This document shows, one piece after another, positions 48,035-56,117 of a stretch of DNA of 64,000 bases. The stretch's first letter is position 1. Every line of letters begins with the position of its first letter. Below the pieces are notes generated by a model. That model saw nothing but the letters and a program-made list of their open reading frames with translations, ran no database searches and was not told the origin of the DNA. Origin of the DNA: Alcanivorax sediminis (lineage in GTDB: Bacteria; Pseudomonadota; Gammaproteobacteria; Pseudomonadales; Alcanivoracaceae); contig NZ_WIRE01000001.1 of NCBI RefSeq assembly GCF_009601165.1, forward strand, positions 2,604,001-2,668,000. Reading direction: 5' to 3'. The position numbers and the translations under genes are program-made.

Positions 48035-48457
48035 TCAAACGCGTAGGCGACGGGTTTCAAGCCATGTAAGAGAGCCCGGGTCACCGGGTTTGTCGCGAAA
48101 ATCGGCAAGGCCAGAGGAGGCTGCAGTCGGTTCAGGGAGTAGACTCAGCGATACCAGCACGAAGGCCAGCAACGCCTCCGGATGATCCGGCAACAGACGA
48201 ACCTGGAGGATAGAGGCACTGTCATCGTCGCTGCCCTTCAGAGAAAGTGTGCTTTCCAGATCACAGCAACCCCCGTCATCTGCCAGCATGACACCCTCAC
48301 CATCCGGCATGATCATCTCTTCACAGCAGCAATCAGAGGCCAGCCCACGATGGGATTCCACCATCTGACAAGCAAAAACCGTCTGCACCTGGAACAGGAG
48401 GCCCAGAAGGAGCAGATTGATCAGGAGGCTTTTGCCGTTTTTGCTAGGCGACATCAT
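48035..48457 (-). CDS. Small Cys-rich exported protein of the metal operon
   Basis: A 140-residue protein not assigned to a named family. A signal-like helix (LLINLLLLGLLFQVQTVFA) is followed by a short Cys and acidic cluster, CQMVES, then SDCCCEEMIMPDGEG and DDGGCCDLES. A second hydrophobic segment (ALLAFVLVSLSLL) and a basic end (TRRLRV) follow. This layout resembles small metal-associated exported proteins that often precede CzcCBA-type genes. It lies 124 bases before cusC. A metal-binding or sensing role in the periplasm is inferred, not shown. Confidence 0.65.
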   Translation of the reverse strand: MMSPSKNGKSLLINLLLLGLLFQVQTVFACQMVESHRGLASDCCCEEMIMPDGEGVMLADDGGCCDLESTLSLKGSDDDSASILQVRLLPDHPEALLAFVLVSLSLLPEPTAASSGLADFRDKPGDPGSLTWLETRRLRV

Positions 48458-48682
48458 CGTTGTAACAGCGAAGGAGAATGGTTATAGCGTATAGCGAAGC
48501 CCCAATAAGCGCAATTTCATCCAAGCCTTCAATCCCAATCAAAGGGCCTCATACCCTCAAGATCAAGCTCTTCTCGGTCGAGTGCAGCCAGCCGCGCTCA
48601 AGTCGCTGTGACCGATTATGCCGATGCATTGGATGGGCGTTGATGCTTCACAGTTCGGATGCCCGACGACACTGTAGTCACC

Positions 48683-48710
48683 ATAAAACGGGCGGCACGC
48701 ACTGCCGCCC
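48683..48710 (-). terminator. Terminator after the minus-strand SDR gene
   Basis: Read on the minus strand, GGGCGGCA and TGCCGCCC pair around five bases and run into GTTTTATGG. It lies about 25 bases past the SDR stop codon. The rest of the 277-base gap has no supported gene. Confidence 0.7.
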
Positions 48711-48734
48711 ACTGCCTTCTACTACTGTTCAACG

Positions 48735-49550
48735 TCATGACCGAGACACACGCTCCTGGTACTTTCTCGTTTGTTCATTATCCGGCGCGATTCGTTCCTG
48801 CGCCCCAACGGCTCTCTTGATCCAGTTACCCAGCTTTTCTGGAAGAGCCTGTTCGATAGTGCCAACCGGGAAGAGCCATTTTGGCATGGTGACCTCAGGA
48901 TGACCGTGCCGACAGGATGCAACCACTTCATCCGCAATTTCGGAAGGCTTCGCCTTTGGAATCCCGCGAATATTCATGCCTGCGGTGAGCTCTGTCTCGA
49001 CGGCTGATGGCATAACGGTGGTGATCGTTACCCCTGAACCGGCAATTTCAGCTCGCACAGATCGAGACAGCCCTGCCACCGCAAACTTGCTTGCGGTATA
49101 AACCGAAGCCCCCGAGCATGTCATCTTCCCGGCCATTGAAGAGACATTCACAATATGACCATAACTGCGCGCCAGCATTTCGGGGAGCACCAGTCGCATG
49201 CCGTTGATTACCCCACCGGTATTGATGGCCATCTCCCGATGTAAAGCTGCAAGATCCAGTTTGACAAACTCACCTGTACGCATGATCCCCGCATTGTTAA
49301 CCAGCAGATCGATGGGGCCCATTTTGCGGGCTTCGGTCAAAAAGTTCTCAAAGGATTCAGGGTCTGCCACATCAAGTTTGACAGCCTTTGCTCCCGACAG
49401 AGTCTTCGCCACAGCCTGTGCTGCATCCAGGTCAATATCACCAATTATGACAATGGCCCCGCGTTCCGCCAGTAACCTTGCCGTAGCCTCACCGATCCCC
49501 CTGCCGCCGCCCGTAACACAGGCAACGGCACCATTCAGCGTGATGGACAT
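48735..49550 (-). CDS. Short-chain dehydrogenase/reductase
   Basis: A 271-residue classical SDR: VTGGGRGIGEATARLL (about residues 12-27), the acidic turn GDIDLDAA for NAD specificity, NNAGIM, and SSMAGKMTCSGASVYTASKFAV with catalytic Ser, Tyr and Lys. The tail is longer and basic. The substrate is unknown, though mycobacterial and Alcanivorax relatives of this type work on fatty or steroid alcohols. GAGGAGA precedes the ATG. It follows the 221-residue unknown protein by 13 bases, so it is the second gene of an operon under the TetR palindrome. Confidence 0.9.
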   Translation of the reverse strand: MSITLNGAVACVTGGGRGIGEATARLLAERGAIVIIGDIDLDAAQAVAKTLSGAKAVKLDVADPESFENFLTEARKMGPIDLLVNNAGIMRTGEFVKLDLAALHREMAINTGGVINGMRLVLPEMLARSYGHIVNVSSMAGKMTCSGASVYTASKFAVAGLSRSVRAEIAGSGVTITTVMPSAVETELTAGMNIRGIPKAKPSEIADEVVASCRHGHPEVTMPKWLFPVGTIEQALPEKLGNWIKRAVGAQERIAPDNEQTRKYQERVSRS

Positions 49551-49563
49551 AAAGGTTTTCTCC

Positions 49564-50229
49564 TCAACGCTGGTAGGGATAACGAACAGCGAAATACCCT
49601 ACGATGTCCCATCCGTACTTCCCTTTGTAGAGAACACGGCCGAGGAAAACGTCGGGCACCATTTCCACGATTTCATCGCGCACTTTGGGAAGAATCAGAG
49701 GGTTCTTAAACGCGGGTTCGTCATAGGTAATCGCGCGCACCTTCAAATGCGGCGCGACAGGAGAGCGATCGATACGGTGATGGAAATCAAAACCTAACAA
49801 CTCGTCGCCCTGCTTTTTCAGCTTGTAATGCGGCATCACAATCCTGGTTGGAATGGTTGCTGAACGGGTGATCCTGTTGTAGCCGGTACCCGTTTCAGGG
49901 TTGAAGGTTTTGCCTGTCCATCCCATTCCACCCAAAAACTGCCCAACAAGGACAGCACCATTGATGGTTCTCATCAGTGCAGAACCGTGCAAGTTCATCA
50001 CCATGCCTTCCGTATCGCCATTTGGCGCTTCAGCCTCACCGTTACCTTCCGCAAACAACATGGGCAGGCGGTAAAACTGGCTGGGTTCCTGTAGCTCCTT
50101 GAGAAATTCCCAGGCAGCTTGCTTGCCTGCTTCCGGCCTTTTGGTGGTCAACTCCCGTAGTTCCTTCAGTCGTTCCTGGTCAGAAGTGGGGGCGGGAATA
50201 GCGGATGCCTGATCTAACGTCACTTGCAT
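49564..50229 (-). CDS. Protein of unknown function (TetR-linked)
   Basis: A 221-residue soluble protein not recognised. No signal peptide or membrane helix is seen. The N-terminal third is helical (SDQERLKELRELTTKRPEAGKQAAWEFLKEL). The rest looks like a beta-barrel: NGDTEGMVMNLHGSALMRTINGAVLVGQFLGGMGWTGKTF and IPTRIVMPHYKLKKQGDELLGFDFHHR, ending DVFLGRVLYKGKYGWDIVGYFAVRY. The final strand resembles those of lipocalin-like or DUF4334/GXWXG-type proteins (GWTGKTF, LGRVLYKGK), which is a guess. A strong AAGGAG precedes the ATG. It is first in the operon with the SDR and divergent from the TetR gene. Confidence 0.75.
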   Translation of the reverse strand: MQVTLDQASAIPAPTSDQERLKELRELTTKRPEAGKQAAWEFLKELQEPSQFYRLPMLFAEGNGEAEAPNGDTEGMVMNLHGSALMRTINGAVLVGQFLGGMGWTGKTFNPETGTGYNRITRSATIPTRIVMPHYKLKKQGDELLGFDFHHRIDRSPVAPHLKVRAITYDEPAFKNPLILPKVRDEIVEMVPDVFLGRVLYKGKYGWDIVGYFAVRYPYQR

Positions 50230-50266
50230 GGTTGCTCCTTGTTCTTGATAAGTGTCTTAGAAACAC

Positions 50267-50294
50267 ATTATTGGTACAGTGCTGTACCAATAAT
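50267..50294. promoter_or_regulatory. 28-bp operator-like palindrome between divergent TetR and operon
   Basis: ATTATTGGTACAG (50267-50279) and CTGTACCAATAAT (50282-50294) are perfect reverse complements around TG. This lies 38 bases before the minus-strand operon start and 86 before tetR, and is the expected size and symmetry of a TetR-family site. Confidence 0.85.
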
Positions 50295-50379
50295 AGAATT
50301 CACCTTGCAAAACCGTCAAGACTGGCTTGTCTGATTTTTATGCTGCTATCATAAGCATCTGAACTAAAAGGGAATTTTA

Positions 50380-51048
50380 ATGAGCGCGCCCCCAACACGT
50401 CCGTTTCAGGGCCAGACAGCAGAGAATCGAGTCAAGACTCGACGCAAACAGCTGCTGGATCAGGCTTATCTGATTATCGCCAATGAGGGATGGAGAAAAC
50501 TCTCCATCCAGAAGCTGTGTGCCGATGCCGGACTCAACAAGCGCTACTTTTATGAGAGCTTTGATAGTCTGGACGCATTAGCTGCGGCCTTGATCGATAC
50601 GTTGGCCGAAGATCTCATCCATATTGGCCAAAGCGCGGCCCTTTCAGGTTGGCAAGAAGGGATGGAAACACTCCCGCTGGCCCGTCATGTGCTGGACCGC
50701 TGTATTGGCTGGATGGTCGAGGAACCTGCACGCGCCCGTCTGCTTTTCTCTTCAGCCTCTGAAAACCCGGAAGCGTTGCTTCAGCGCAAAATGATTATTC
50801 GCAAAATGGCCCAAGTCCTCTCTGCTTTCAGTATCCAGTACCACGGCGCGGGTCAGCCACTGCCCATTGCCCATGTGGGCTCCGCGCTCCTGATTGGCGG
50901 CACCCTCGAGGCAGTAATGACCTGGCTGGATGACGATGTTGAGGTGTCAAAGGAAGAATTTGTCGAAGATATTGCCAGCTTCTGGGTGGCCGTTGGCGAC
51001 AGCGCTGTGGCCCTGGCGCGGAGTCGAGGTATCACGCCGCAGCCATAG
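50380..51048 (+). CDS. TetR-family transcription repressor
   Basis: A 222-residue regulator. The helix-turn-helix spans about residues 24-70: KQLLDQAYLIIANEGWRKLSIQKLCADAGLNKRYFYESFDSLDALAAALID, with YFYESF in place of the commoner YYHF. The ligand domain is all helical. AGGGA precedes the ATG. It is divergent from the operon at 49550-50229 and probably represses it, and itself, through the palindrome. The ligand is unknown; a fatty acyl or hydrophobic compound is suggested by its neighbours. Confidence 0.92.
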   Translation: MSAPPTRPFQGQTAENRVKTRRKQLLDQAYLIIANEGWRKLSIQKLCADAGLNKRYFYESFDSLDALAAALIDTLAEDLIHIGQSAALSGWQEGMETLPLARHVLDRCIGWMVEEPARARLLFSSASENPEALLQRKMIIRKMAQVLSAFSIQYHGAGQPLPIAHVGSALLIGGTLEAVMTWLDDDVEVSKEEFVEDIASFWVAVGDSAVALARSRGITPQP

Positions 51049-51181
51049 CAACTACTTCCTCAAACTCTCGTGCATCTCGCTCTAATGCAGCAGATCCTGA
51101 CACTGATTTTCTGGATTGCTCATTGGTGTGGACAGCCTTAGGCTTTTTGACTGGATAGACACGATGACCAGGAGCGACATC

Positions 51182-52252
51182 ATGAGTCAGGAACAACAGC
51201 AAACCCAGTGGATGATTTACGGTGCCAATGGTTATACCGGCGAGTTGATTGCCCGTGAGGCGGTGAAGCGCGGCCTGACTCCCCTGCTCGCCGGCCGCAG
51301 TCTCAACAAAGTGACGCCGCTGGCTAAAGAACTGGGACTCAAGGCCGTTGGGTTTAGTCTCGATGATGTGGCCACGGCGTCACAACAGATTCAGGGCATG
51401 TCGCTGGTGCTCAATTGTGCCGGCCCCTTTTCTGCTACTGCCGAACCGATGATGAAGGCGTGCATAGCAGCCTCCGCGCACTACCTGGACATTACCGGCG
51501 AGATTGCCGTGTTCGAACTGGCGCAGTCACTGGACGACCAGGCCCGCTCTGCCGGCATTGTGCTGTGCCCGGGTGTCGGTTTCGATGTGATTCCCACGGA
51601 CTGTGTGGCGGCTTCCCTTAAAGCCGCCCTGCCCGATGCGACCCATCTTGCACTGGGCTTTGATTCACGCTCCGGTTTCTCGCCAGGTACCGCCAAGACT
51701 TCAGTGGAAGGCCTTGCCCAGGGAGGCAAGGTTCGCCGTGATGGCAAGATCGTCACCGTTCCCCTCGCCTATGAAGTACGTAATATCGATTTCGGCGACG
51801 GCGCCAAGGATGCCATGACCATCCCCTGGGGTGATGTCTCCACGGCTTACCACAGCACGGGCATTCCCAATATCGAGGTCTTTATTCCAGGCTCACCACG
51901 CATGATCAACGGCGCGAAGCGCGCCAACTACATCCGCCCTATTCTTGGTTTCAACTGGGTTCAGAAGCTGATCAAGGCCCGCATTGAGAAAACCGTAACC
52001 GGCCCCGACGAAGCGACTCGCGCCCGCATGCCGACGTTTGTCTGGGGCGAAGCCACCAATGCCCGTGGCGAGAAGAAAACCGCCCGTATCCGAACGGCCA
52101 ATGGCTACAGCCTGACCATCACCGGATCACTGGCAGTGGTGGAGCACCTGATTAGCAACACTACCACCGGTGGCGCCTATACACCGTCAAAACTGGTAGG
52201 AGCGGATCTTGTCAGCCGACTGCCTGAATCCAGCGAGCTGGTTATCAGCTGA
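51182..52252 (+). CDS. Saccharopine-dehydrogenase-like (trans-acting enoyl reductase type) protein
   Basis: A 356-residue NAD(P)-binding protein. MIYGANGYTGELIAREAVKRGL (about residues 11-32) is the Rossmann start, followed by LAGRSLNKVTPLAKELGL and VLNCAGPFSATAEPMMKACIAASAHYLDITGE. The family includes mycobacterial Rv2953, which reduces enoyl groups during wax-like lipid synthesis, and is found widely next to TetR and SDR genes. The start is ATG 51182 with AGGAG upstream. The SDR follows 47 bases later, so they are probably co-transcribed. Confidence 0.9.
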   Translation: MSQEQQQTQWMIYGANGYTGELIAREAVKRGLTPLLAGRSLNKVTPLAKELGLKAVGFSLDDVATASQQIQGMSLVLNCAGPFSATAEPMMKACIAASAHYLDITGEIAVFELAQSLDDQARSAGIVLCPGVGFDVIPTDCVAASLKAALPDATHLALGFDSRSGFSPGTAKTSVEGLAQGGKVRRDGKIVTVPLAYEVRNIDFGDGAKDAMTIPWGDVSTAYHSTGIPNIEVFIPGSPRMINGAKRANYIRPILGFNWVQKLIKARIEKTVTGPDEATRARMPTFVWGEATNARGEKKTARIRTANGYSLTITGSLAVVEHLISNTTTGGAYTPSKLVGADLVSRLPESSELVIS

Positions 52253-52299
52253 ATCCGGCATTGGCCAAACCCACAAGGACGTTAAAAAAAGGAAGCATC

Positions 52300-53205
52300 A
52301 TGAAAAAAGTCACCTGGACACCCGAAGACATGCCCGCCCTGGACGACAAGATCGTGGTGATTACAGGTGCCAACAGCGGGCTGGGGCTGGAATCAGCTCG
52401 GTTGATGGCAGCAAGGGGCGCCCAGATCATCATGGCCTGCCGCTCACAAGAAAAAGCGTCAGCTGCGAAACAGGACATTCTCGATCAGGTACCAGACGCC
52501 AAACTCGACATCATGGCGCTGGACCTGGCCAGTCAGAAATCCATTCAATTGTTTGCCGCGCGTTTCAAGCAAAGCTACCCACGGCTGGATATCCTGATGA
52601 ATAACGCCGGCCTGATGGCGCCGCCACTGTCACACACGGAAGATGGCTTTGAGATGCAGTTTGGCACCAACCACCTGGGCCACTTTGCACTGACGGGGCT
52701 GTTGCTCGACCACCTGGAGAAGGCAGACGCACCACGCATCATCACGGTCTCCAGCGTTGCCCACAACGTCGGCAATATCTATTTCGATAATCTCAATGCC
52801 GAGAAACGGTATTCCCGCTGGTTCTTCTACGGCCAAAGCAAACTGGCCAACCTGGTGTTCGCCCGTGACTTGCACCGACGATTAAAGGCTGCAGGCTCAA
52901 AAATACAGTCGTTTGCCGTGCATCCCGGGTATTCCGATACCAATCTGCAATCCACCAGCGGCGTGAATATCTTTAATCGCTTCTTCGCCCAGCCACAGCA
53001 CATGGGCTGCTACCCCAGCCTTTATGCAGCCACCTCAGATGAGGTGAGGTCTGGTGAATATTATGGTCCCAACGGCCACTTCGAGCTGGGGGGCTATCCC
53101 GCCAAGGCCCGAGTACGCAAGCGCGCCCAAAAAGCCAGGCTGTCTCAAAAACTGTGGAAGGTATCTGAAGAGATGACCGGAGTGGCGTATCTCAGTGGCC
53201 TCTGA
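52300..53205 (+). CDS. Short-chain dehydrogenase/reductase (retinol-dehydrogenase-like)
   Basis: A 301-residue SDR of the WWOX/retinol-dehydrogenase group. The nucleotide site is ITGANSGLGLESARLMAARGA (about residues 21-41), then NNAGLM and the substrate-loop GTNHLGHFALTGLLLDHL. Catalytic Ser is in TVSSVAHNVG and YGQSKLANLVFA holds Tyr and Lys. VHPGYSDTNLQ is the PG motif. AAGGAAG precedes ATG 52300. It is followed by a terminator. Confidence 0.9.
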   Translation: MKKVTWTPEDMPALDDKIVVITGANSGLGLESARLMAARGAQIIMACRSQEKASAAKQDILDQVPDAKLDIMALDLASQKSIQLFAARFKQSYPRLDILMNNAGLMAPPLSHTEDGFEMQFGTNHLGHFALTGLLLDHLEKADAPRIITVSSVAHNVGNIYFDNLNAEKRYSRWFFYGQSKLANLVFARDLHRRLKAAGSKIQSFAVHPGYSDTNLQSTSGVNIFNRFFAQPQHMGCYPSLYAATSDEVRSGEYYGPNGHFELGGYPAKARVRKRAQKARLSQKLWKVSEEMTGVAYLSGL

Positions 53206-53228
53206 GCAAGGGACATGCAAGTGACTTA

Positions 53229-53252
53229 ACGGGGCCCTGAGGCCCCGTTTTT
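53229..53252 (+). terminator. Terminator after the retinol-dehydrogenase-like SDR gene
   Basis: ACGGGGCC and GGCCCCGT pair around CTGA and are followed by five T on the plus strand. It ends just before the convergent porin gene's stop codon. Confidence 0.88.
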
Positions 53253-53253
53253 C

Positions 53254-54450
53254 CTAGTTACGATTTTCGTGCAGGAACCGATAAGTGAAATTCAGCTGTA
53301 CCCGCGGCACTTCCGCACGCTCCCCTGCCTGATTGTCACGCATACCGTAGGACGTCTCCGCGCCATAACTCAGTCGCGGAGTGTGCTGATAGACCAGAGA
53401 AAGAGTGCCGTAGCGGCTGCGACGCATGGCGTCATCGGGCAGCCGATCATCGGATTCGATGTCGATCTGACCTGCCACCGATGCCAGGGTCCAGTCCTTG
53501 GCTACCTGCCATTCGGCGCCGAGGTAGCCGCCAGTGGTTTCCAGCGCTTCCAGGCCATCTACAAAGACATATCCATCCATGCCTCCATCACCAAACCCGG
53601 ACAAGTCATTGTAGTAATGCGCAAAGCCTTTGCCCGCACTGGCGCTGGCCAGCAGACGGAGTGATTGACCTGCATTGATGGCACCACTCAGAACGGCGCC
53701 GCCAGCCTGCGCAAACTGCTGGTCACCGTTAGCAAGTTCGACCCCGATCTCGCGGGAAACCATGCCCAGGCGGGCATGACCAAAGGAAAGACTCTGCTGC
53801 CAGCCAACAATCACATCCGGCCGACGACCCGCAGCGGAACTGTTGTTCTGGGGGTCATAGATCTCGCTGTTGGGATCTTCGATGGCGACAAAGAGGTTAT
53901 CGCCCTGCCAGCTGACACCAGCCTGACGGGCAAAGATGGCGCTATTTGGACCCTGCGCATCCAGGGTCAGCGGCCAGGCAGCACCATCCAACAACTTGGT
54001 GTAGCCATAACCCGCCTGGAAGCCACCACGTTTGTAGTAGAAATCCCGGACACGCAGCTCGTAACTATCAATGCTGCCAAACAGGTCAGCGGCAAACACC
54101 ACGTGGGGGCCGGACTCGTCCCCTACCCGCACGCCCAGCTGGCTGTTCTTGCCATGGAGGACAAAGTTCTGTTGCTCGTTGTCGCGCATGGGGATCGTAC
54201 TGGGAATGAGCAATTCATCGAGGCCCGCGTTGCGATCGTCATAAATGGCGTCAACGCTGACCTTGCCAAACACCGCAAGACGAGGGAGGGACAGAGAGCG
54301 AGCCGGTTCGCCGGCGATTTCTGCCTTGAGAGAGTCGATCTGATCCTGAAGACGACGGATGTCGGCCTGGGTATTGTCTGCCAGTGCCGGGGTGGACACG
54401 CACGCCACCGCTAATGCCGCCATCCAGAAGGTGGATTGCACCCTGGACAT
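53254..54450 (-). CDS. DcaP-like trimeric outer-membrane porin
   Basis: A 398-residue outer-membrane porin. A signal peptide (WMAALAVACVSTPALA) is followed by a short coiled-coil (TQADIRRLQDQIDSLKAEIAGE), which in DcaP from Acinetobacter helps trimer formation. The barrel contains SLPRLAVFGKVSVDAIYDDR and QNFVLHGKNSQLGVRVGDESG, and ends VQLNFTYRFLHENRN with the aromatic near the C-terminus. DcaP-type channels take up dicarboxylic acids and other small acids; the substrate here is open. AGGAG precedes the ATG, and a short hairpin lies before it in the leader. Confidence 0.85.
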   Translation of the reverse strand: MSRVQSTFWMAALAVACVSTPALADNTQADIRRLQDQIDSLKAEIAGEPARSLSLPRLAVFGKVSVDAIYDDRNAGLDELLIPSTIPMRDNEQQNFVLHGKNSQLGVRVGDESGPHVVFAADLFGSIDSYELRVRDFYYKRGGFQAGYGYTKLLDGAAWPLTLDAQGPNSAIFARQAGVSWQGDNLFVAIEDPNSEIYDPQNNSSAAGRRPDVIVGWQQSLSFGHARLGMVSREIGVELANGDQQFAQAGGAVLSGAINAGQSLRLLASASAGKGFAHYYNDLSGFGDGGMDGYVFVDGLEALETTGGYLGAEWQVAKDWTLASVAGQIDIESDDRLPDDAMRRSRYGTLSLVYQHTPRLSYGAETSYGMRDNQAGERAEVPRVQLNFTYRFLHENRN

Positions 54451-54466
54451 TGCATTCTCCTGAAAT

Positions 54467-54483
54467 CTGCCGGATTACGGCAG
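54467..54483 (-). promoter_or_regulatory. Hairpin in the porin leader
   Basis: CTGCCG and CGGCAG pair around five bases, ending about four bases before the AGGAG site of the porin. It could tune translation; there is no direct evidence. Confidence 0.35.
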
Positions 54484-54931
54484 GAATCTACCAAGTGCTC
54501 CGCTATCCCTGGTGTGTCGTTATTGGTTGCCTTGTGGGCGTTTATTCATGCCTGCGGAGCGCGAAAGGCGCGCACTATAATGATGCAGAGGTATACAGGC
54601 CATGGGAGAATGCGAACAAGGTTCAAAAGCAGCTATAAAGACGACGGATGGAGTGCAAATTCACGCATTTAAAGGCACTGACAAGACCGGGCGATCTGAT
54701 TGCGTCGCATTGCGTGACAACAAGAGCATTTGTGGGCAGCGCAGGGGTGAGCTGGAGAAGCGCATCAAACAAACACTGGGAATTGCATCAGTACCCCGCC
54801 CTGTACTGACGGCGAAGCGGTGAAGCTGGGACAAAGGAGCTGAGGTAATCTGCCAAACGCAAAAGACCGGGCAGATGCCCGGTCTTCTGGTTTTCGTGGC
54901 CGGCATCAAGCAACCGGCCTTAAAGTTAAAA
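54484..54931. other. Gene-poor gap between porin and VWA gene
   Basis: About 450 bases without a well-supported gene. A plus-strand frame of 73 residues (54602-54823, opening MGECEQGSKAAIKTTDG) has a GAGG upstream and two Cys, but no family and no partner. It may be chance. The right part holds the terminator of the MoxR/VWA operon. Confidence 0.5.
54861..54896 (-). terminator. Terminator of the moxR-VWA operon
   Basis: On the minus strand AAGACCGGGC and GCCCGGTCTT pair around four bases, followed by TTGCGTTT. It lies 36 bases past the VWA stop codon. The motif AAACGCAAAA at 54855-54864 again occurs next to a hairpin, as at heptad loci A and D. Confidence 0.75.
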
Positions 54932-56110
54932 TCATTTACTCAAATACCGCATGGCCTTTTCCAGACCTTCCAGCGTCAGCGGGAACATATTGTGTTCCAC
55001 CAGCTGCTTGATCCACTGGGTGGACGTGGTCATCTGCCAGGCGCGTTGTGGTTCCGGGTTCAGCCACACCACCTTTTCAAAGGTCTCCATGATGCGCTGG
55101 AACCAGACTGCACCTGCCTCATCATTCCAGTGCTCAACGCTACCGCCCACGGAATTTACCTCATAGGGACTCATGGCAGCATCACCCACAAAAATCACTT
55201 TGTAGTCACTGCCATACTTGTGAAGCACATCCCAAGTGGACAGCTTTTCGTCCCAGCGGCGGCGATTATCCTTCCACACATATTCGTAAACGAAGTTATG
55301 GAAGTAGAAATACTCCATGTGCTTGAACTCGACCCGGGCAGCCGAGAACAGCTCTTCACAGATCTTGATGAACGGATCCATGGACCCGCCCACATCAAAG
55401 AACAGCAGCACCTTGGCGCGGTTTTCCTGCTCACGACGCATTTTGATATCAAGCAGGCCGGCATTGGCCGCAGTGGATCGAATGGTGTCGTCCAGATCCA
55501 GTTCTTCCTGGTTACTGGTACGGGCAAACTTGCGAAGCCGGCGCAGCGCCAGCTTGATGTTGCGGGTGCCCAGTTCGACGGAGTCATCCAGATTGCGGAA
55601 TTCGCGCTTTTCCCAGACCTTGACCGCCTTCTTGTTACGCGAGGGCCCGGTCATGCGCACGCCTTCAGGGTTGGCTCCATGGCCACCAAACGGACTGGTA
55701 CCGCCGGTACCTACCCATTTATTACCGCCCTGGTGGCGCTTTTGCTGCTCTTCAAGACGCTTGCGGAGCTCATCGAGAATTTTCTCGAGGCTGCCAAGCC
55801 CCTGCAGTTTCTCGAAGTCTTCCTGGCTCAGGTTCTTCTCGAGTTCCTTGCGCAGCCACTCGTCCGGTATCACTTTGCTGAGCCAGTCAGGCTCAAGGGA
55901 CTCCAGACCTTCAAAATAGCTGGCAAATGCCTGGTCAAAACGGTCGTAGAATTTCTCATCCTTGACCATCACGGCGCGGCTGAGCATGTAGAACTCATCC
56001 ACTGAACCAAAGGCCACATGGGCCTGCAGTGCGTTGCAGAGATCGAGCAACTCACGCAGGCTCACCGGAACACGGAAACGTCTCAGGCTTTCAAAAAAAC
56101 CAATCAGCAT
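54932..56110 (-). CDS. VWA-domain (CoxE-like) protein
   Basis: A 392-residue cytosolic protein. The C-terminal half is a von Willebrand A domain with a variant metal site: LLFFDVGGSMDPFIK, where DxGGS replaces DxSxS, and FVGDAAMSP later. The N-terminal half is charged and helical. It pairs with the MoxR ATPase just upstream, seven bases away; such pairs assemble or insert metal into partner complexes, but no client is adjacent, so the target is unknown. A terminator follows. Confidence 0.88.
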   Translation of the reverse strand: MLIGFFESLRRFRVPVSLRELLDLCNALQAHVAFGSVDEFYMLSRAVMVKDEKFYDRFDQAFASYFEGLESLEPDWLSKVIPDEWLRKELEKNLSQEDFEKLQGLGSLEKILDELRKRLEEQQKRHQGGNKWVGTGGTSPFGGHGANPEGVRMTGPSRNKKAVKVWEKREFRNLDDSVELGTRNIKLALRRLRKFARTSNQEELDLDDTIRSTAANAGLLDIKMRREQENRAKVLLFFDVGGSMDPFIKICEELFSAARVEFKHMEYFYFHNFVYEYVWKDNRRRWDEKLSTWDVLHKYGSDYKVIFVGDAAMSPYEVNSVGGSVEHWNDEAGAVWFQRIMETFEKVVWLNPEPQRAWQMTTSTQWIKQLVEHNMFPLTLEGLEKAMRYLSK

Positions 56111-56117
56111 GGATTAA

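Noticed and set aside
54875..56005. A 376-residue plus-strand frame opposite the VWA gene
   Set aside because: The minus-strand VWA gene has clear motifs and a terminator; the antisense frame does not.
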